From: Aphelocoma coerulescens
Taxonomy: Eukaryota; Chordata; Aves; Passeriformes; Corvidae
Length of the DNA stretch: 64,000 bases
Direction: 5' to 3'
Assembly (NCBI RefSeq): GCF_041296385.1
Contig: NC_091015.1
Coordinates: 89,946,004-90,010,003 of the forward strand
The notes beneath the pieces were generated by a model. It was not told where the DNA came from, made no database searches, and worked only from the letters and a program-made list of their open reading frames with translations. This document shows positions 59,561-64,000 of the stretch, one piece after another. Within the stretch, counting starts at the first letter, position 1, and every line of letters starts with the position of its first letter. The position numbers and the translations under genes are program-made.

Positions 59561-62339
59561 TCAATAGCCTCATTTCAGAATCCACAGGACAAAAATAAAT
59601 CAGCTTCCCCACACTGACTCTTCGCCACCCCCAGGAAGAATCCGTTGGTCCTATAAGATTTCATAATTACAAAGAAACAAAATTAAACAGTGGATGTTTG
59701 GCTTCCTAAGCCACTCAGTGCCTTGGTAAACAAGTTTCCTACAAGTCCACCTCTTAACAAGCATTCAGGAAATTATGCTAAACAGTAAATCACATAACTG
59801 AGTGGTCTGGATTATCAGCTACAGTCATGTACAAAATAATATCTATGCCTAAAATTACGATTATACATATAAAGTCAACTGTACATATTTACCACCAATA
59901 TTCATGCCCTCTAAAATAAAATGAAAGCTCCAGCTGTGGTGATTATGGAAGTTATAGACATATGCAATATTTGATGTAAATTACAGAGTTGCCAAGTATG
60001 CATACAATCAATGGTACAGATTTGTTTATAGTTTGCTAAAGTTCTGTTTAAGGCAGATAATGAATGGCAGTCATATGGCAGCAATTGTGGTCTGCAATTT
60101 TTAAATTACTTTATCATTACTGTAAGGAAACAGAATTCAGTTTTACAATGCCTTTAGCTCTTTACTGTTAGACCACTAAAACTTTGGCATCACTTTTTAG
60201 CAGTCTTTTCTCGCATCTTTTGTGGGGGAATTGTCTTAGGATATACTTGGAAGCATATTTATGCCTTTTAAGAAGTAGAGTTACAAGGCTTGTGACTTAC
60301 AGAGGAAGTAAACTTCTTGAGTTTTGCTTCATACCAAAATGTTTCAGAAAAAAAGGAAAGTTATTGAAAAAGTTTCCTTGCAAGTCTCCCACTGGAAAAG
60401 AAAATTTCTGTGAAAGTCATGAATTAAAAAAAAAAAAAAAAGACAAGAAGTAGTTTGCTTGTTTTCTAAAATCAGCTGTAAGTCTTGTCTAAATACCCTC
60501 TACTCTTTCTTTGTGGAATAAAGTAGACCCTCCACTGATAACCTTTTTAACATAGTAACACAAGTATTAATTCAACAGTTTTGATTCCAGCACAAATTTG
60601 GAAACTAAACCATCCTTCCACCTTTCAGATTTCATAAGACTGCAGTTATTCTCCTTAAGAAGCAATATTAAATACACTGAAGAAAAATTACTGGTTTGAA
60701 TGCTTTGAAAAGTATAGATTTAATTAGCAGGGCATGATCTTACTAAACAACTAGACTTTCAAGCCCTCATTCAGTTGTAAAATTCCTGCCAATTCTACTC
60801 ATTTAGAAAGCAATTCAGATTTTTTTTTTTTTTGACAATATATTTTCATAATAGAGTATGAAATTTGAGTGCAATTCCAAAGTTAAATAAGCATAAACAT
60901 GTTGGAATTATATATCAGCAAGTCAGGAAGCAAAGAGCTCTTTAAGACTCTTAGCCACAGTGGCTGTAGAAGCCAATTTATGTTATACAATATTAAAGTT
61001 TTTTTGTAATTCAAGATTAATTTTCTTTGAATACAAAATACTCCAAAGGCAAGACCAACATTCAGAGCCACCTATAAAAACAGAAAAGCATGCTAGCAAA
61101 TAGCATAGTAAAAGCTGATGCTTTTCTCATGTTTTTACTGTTTATAAAACTTACTAATTTTCTAGTCTAGCAGACCATGCAAATAACTAAACTTATTCAG
61201 AGATATTTTCACCTTGACTTTGGTGGTAGGACTGTAGCAAATTGGGTTTTTTAAAAATAATTCCTTGGAAAAGCCTTCAGCATCCTGTACCAGAATCATC
61301 TGTTACTAGTTTTTCCCTAGAAGAATATATCCCAGGACTTGATTTCTCCTACCTACAGTAGTAAGCTGTGGTCCTTTAAAAGCAAGTGAGATTGAAGAAA
61401 GACTGAATAGTTGGTCCCATTTCTACAACAAACCTCAGCTGAGAAAGACATGAAAATTACATCTTGTCCTAATAGGCATTCTGATTTCAGCTGTCAGAGA
61501 TTTGAGCAGGTGTTAAGTAAACTGAAATACATATTTACTAGTTACTAGAGATTTTCTTTACATTTTTACTTTTTGATTTAATGTCTGCACCTGCTAGACA
61601 CATTTGTTATAATATTCCAGAAAGGAAGGTATAGCATAAACTACAAAACATTCTGCAAATATCCACTCTGCTTGGAAATTTCCTCCTTTTTCCAGAAGGA
61701 GTGGGGGAAAAAACCTAATGTGAAGCAGGATGGCTTTTTGGCACTATGACCTCTATTCATTAAGAGCCAGCTTTACTTTACCAGCACCAGCTCACGAAGC
61801 AGATTCACCTATACTAACTCTGTAGGAATGAAAAGAGGGGAAGTAACCGAGAGACTTCTGATCCCATTTCAATTCCTCCAGTGACTTGGCAGTGGGACTC
61901 TGCTGGATTAACATTTTTCTGCTTCACAAAGAGACATAACCAAGAAGGTGTGAAATCAGAATGCATCTATTTTAGATAACCCACAAGAAGTGTTGCTGAC
62001 AACAGCACTTCAGTCCCAACCCTACAGCTGGACTGTCCTCACAACACATCAGAGACCCAGACATGGGCAAGATGTAAATGGAAAGTACAACACAGTTAAG
62101 AACCTGAATATGGCACCTGAGGCACATGAGGTTCTGTGTTTTCATAAGCAACTATGTTATTGCTGTGGTCTACAAGCCTTACTGCCATTATTACATTTGG
62201 CAGTTAAAGCATCTGGTTACTAGCAAAAGGATAAAAACTTGTCTGGTTTTCATCCTGAAGGGTCAGTACCCAGTGGTAGTCAGGTGCAAGTCTGTGTCCC
62301 AGACTGCCACATCTTTCACTCCAAAATCCCACATATGGT
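59561..62339. other. Unique AT-rich DNA, no gene recognised
   Basis: No gene recognised. A-run at 60426-60441 and T14 run at 60820-60833, neither with a recognisable retrogene beside it. Confidence 0.45.
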
Positions 62340-62611
62340 TTTAGGAGCACTCCTTCATTGAAAGCAACTGCCACTCCTTCCCTCCCAAGCCATCCTGCCC
62401 AGACAGCCTGTACGCAGTCACACGGTCTGTTCCCCAGCGTCTCAGTTACTCCGGAGTCATCACAGCCCTGCACCAGCACACCGAGCTCCTGCCTCCCATT
62501 TGTTTCTGCATTTTGCATGCACTCATGCAAGTGCTTGGGGCTGGCCTCTTGGGAGCATTTTTGCTTTTCCTGGGAGCTCTCTTCAACCACCTTGCTCCAT
62601 ATATTTGCCAC
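62340..62611 (-). pseudogene. CR1 ORF2 N-terminal endonuclease remnant
   Basis: The minus frame beginning at 62611 keeps features of the start of CR1 ORF2, an APE-type endonuclease that nicks target DNA. Around residues 32-42 is MQNAETNGRQEL, like NARSMGNKQEEL in intact copies; GVTETL (about 54-59) matches GITETW with its catalytic Glu; and LGREGVAVAF (about 75-84) matches GRRGGGVALY. The downstream conserved blocks (second half of the endonuclease and the reverse transcriptase) are absent, so the copy is broken off near 62340. The frame happens to stay open to 62204 but similarity is lost. Assigned from memory of the family, not by alignment. Confidence 0.62.
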
Positions 62612-62709
62612 CCCTAACTTCTGTTCTTTCTGTTGTTAAACTGCCGTCACCCTGTGTCTGGTTTAAAGCCCTTTACACTATGTTGTCAATTCCATAGTTA
62701 AGGGCAGTT

Positions 62710-63190
62710 TCATCTCATTTTGTCACAGGAACCCCATCTGCTATTCCTTGAAAAGGGAAATATAGTCACAAAAGCCAAAGGATCTTGTGCAACTCCAGCC
62801 ACACCACCACTTGTTAGTTTACAAGAGGCATCCATTCCTACACAAGTTTTCCCTTTCACCCTTGAGGCTGAGGACAAGATAACCTGAGCTCTCACATCCT
62901 TCACCTTTGCCTTCAGAGCTTCACAGTCCCTCTTAATTTGTTCTAGGTATCACTTGGTAGTGTCATAGATGCCCTGCAGGCAATCAGTGAAGGGTAGCAC
63001 TCTGAAGGACAAATGAATTTTAGCAGTCACATAAAACACACTAGATCTGGGCCCCAGCAAGCTACAAACCTTTTGTAACAGCAGGTCTGGCTGGCAGCTC
63101 AGTGCTTCTATCCAATGTAAATATGAATCTCCAACCACTAATGCCCATCACTTCCTCTTGGTACCAGTGCTCTGTTGAGGCCCAGCTGGC
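62710..63190 (-). pseudogene. CR1 ORF1 esterase (SGNH/GDSL) domain remnant
   Basis: Read on minus, CACTGGTACCAAGAGGAAG leads into V-V-G-D-S at plus 63124-63138, the block I motif with the nucleophile Ser, followed by QPDLLLQKVCSLLGP (parallel to RPDLLSREVCCLPGA), a frameshifted middle, RAQVILSS (parallel to GAQVVFSS) near 62875, and WWCGW...SFGFCDY (parallel to WLRGW...GFGFFDH) near 62745-62815. CR1-like LINEs encode an esterase in ORF1, and the ORF2 start lies just beyond at lower coordinates as expected. Several stops and frameshifts make it non-functional. Frames at 62950-63138 and 62710-62904 are its pieces; the plus frames there are antisense. Confidence 0.68.
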
Positions 63191-64000
63191 TCTGATGTCT
63201 GACTCAATGCAGTTCATTCTCATGCATGGCACAGTACCCAGTTTTTAAATGCGGATCAAAGAGAAGAAAGAGCCTTCTCCTGCTGCTGAGCCAGAAGCTT
63301 CCAGCCTCTCCCTTCTTGGGAGTCACTACCCACCACTCCTTCAAGCCTGGTGTCTACCTGGGTCACCTTCTTTGTATTGTGTGGTTTGGGCCTCATCTCT
63401 GCAAACACTCTGTGGAGACTCTGTCACTGTGTCCCCCCTTCTCATCTCCTTCCTCAGATAGCAACTCAGTGCTTCAAACACAGCACATGCCCCACAGGTC
63501 AACCACTATCACAAGCAGATGTGGCCCCAAAACTCCCTCCAGCTCCAGGCCTGGAAACTGGCATCCTGTTTCTGGAATCCAGCATGGTCAGGGGTGAGTA
63601 ACTACAGGAAGAAATAAGATGATCCTATAGAAGAGAAACTGCCCAAATGAAACCCACAAATAATGGGTTTTTTACTGGTGTAGAAGAACTGAGAGCTAAT
63701 ATAGGTCTCCTCCTACTGCTCTTCAAAGAAGAAGTTTTAGCTTTTCTACCTTTGTAAACACTGGCCCTGGGCTGAATTTGACCTCATCTGCAGTACAGAA
63801 CTACCAACAGAGGCTTAAGTATTTCAGACAGGATTGAAGGGTAGGTGTTGAAAGACTTGAAAGGAGACCTCAAAAGAACACGCCAATTGTGATATAAGAG
63901 CAGAGGTGAAAATATGGTTTATGAAATGGAGGCACTCCTTACTGGTGTTTGGGGTTGGGTTATAATTTAAATACCATAGGGTATTGGAATAACTTGTCTC
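63191..64000. other. Unassigned; may include the CR1 ORF1 N-terminal part
   Basis: 63191-63600 is GC-richer, with overlapping plus frames (63226-63601). It could be the upstream ORF1 or 5' part of the same antisense CR1, but no motif was clear. 63600-64000 is AT-rich with nothing recognised. Confidence 0.35.

Noticed and set aside
60426..60441. A-run as the tail of a processed pseudogene
   Set aside because: The upstream 300 bases show no recognisable gene-derived sequence or polyA signal at the right spacing.

Overview
The window looks like bird DNA, most likely from a songbird. The repeats point there: CR1 LINE fragments in both orientations, long terminal repeats (LTRs) that look like avian endogenous retroviruses (ERVs), and a tRNA-Ile-headed SINE with a CR1-like tail (the TguSINE1 type known from zebra finch). 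The background is AT-rich and CpG-poor. There are no operons, tRNA genes, rRNA genes or CRISPR arrays. Family assignments are recognition by eye and were not checked against a repeat library.

No complete protein-coding gene is visible. The open frames are short, overlap on both strands, and mostly sit in repeats or simple sequence. The window reads as intergenic DNA or the inside of a large intron. The only possible host-gene signal is a pair of candidate exons at 7616-7740 and 8287-8454, with plausible splice sites, compatible phase and raised GC/CpG in the second.

Layout: 25-1090 ERVL-like LTR; 2240-2470 old CR1; 7616-8454 candidate exons; 11263-11622 and 13120-13395 CR1 fragments; 12854-12916 ACTTAAGT cluster; 16326-16753 solo LTR with terminal inverted repeats and a 4-bp target-site duplication; 18026-18405 GC-rich island, possibly an LTR; 18406-29433 mostly AT-rich unique DNA with a compound microsatellite at 27101-27183; 29500-30180 possible LTR with four CCAAT boxes; 37811-38395 minus-strand LTR with TATA box, polyA signal and a primer-binding-site-like sequence; 41047-41790 two CR1 pieces in opposite orientation; 44170-44635 CR1 ORF2 remnant; 48008-48230 tRNA-Ile SINE followed by a CR1 3' end; 54080-55396 LTR, CpG-rich minisatellite and second LTR; 57613-57811 two stem-loops; 59283-59560 possible minus-strand LTR; 62340-63190 minus-strand CR1 piece carrying the broken ORF1 esterase domain and the start of the ORF2 endonuclease.

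The annotated parts do not work together as a pathway. They record repeated retroelement insertion and decay. The items most worth checking are the candidate exons, the 5'-region CR1 copy, the SINE/CR1 junction and the LTR-minisatellite-LTR block.
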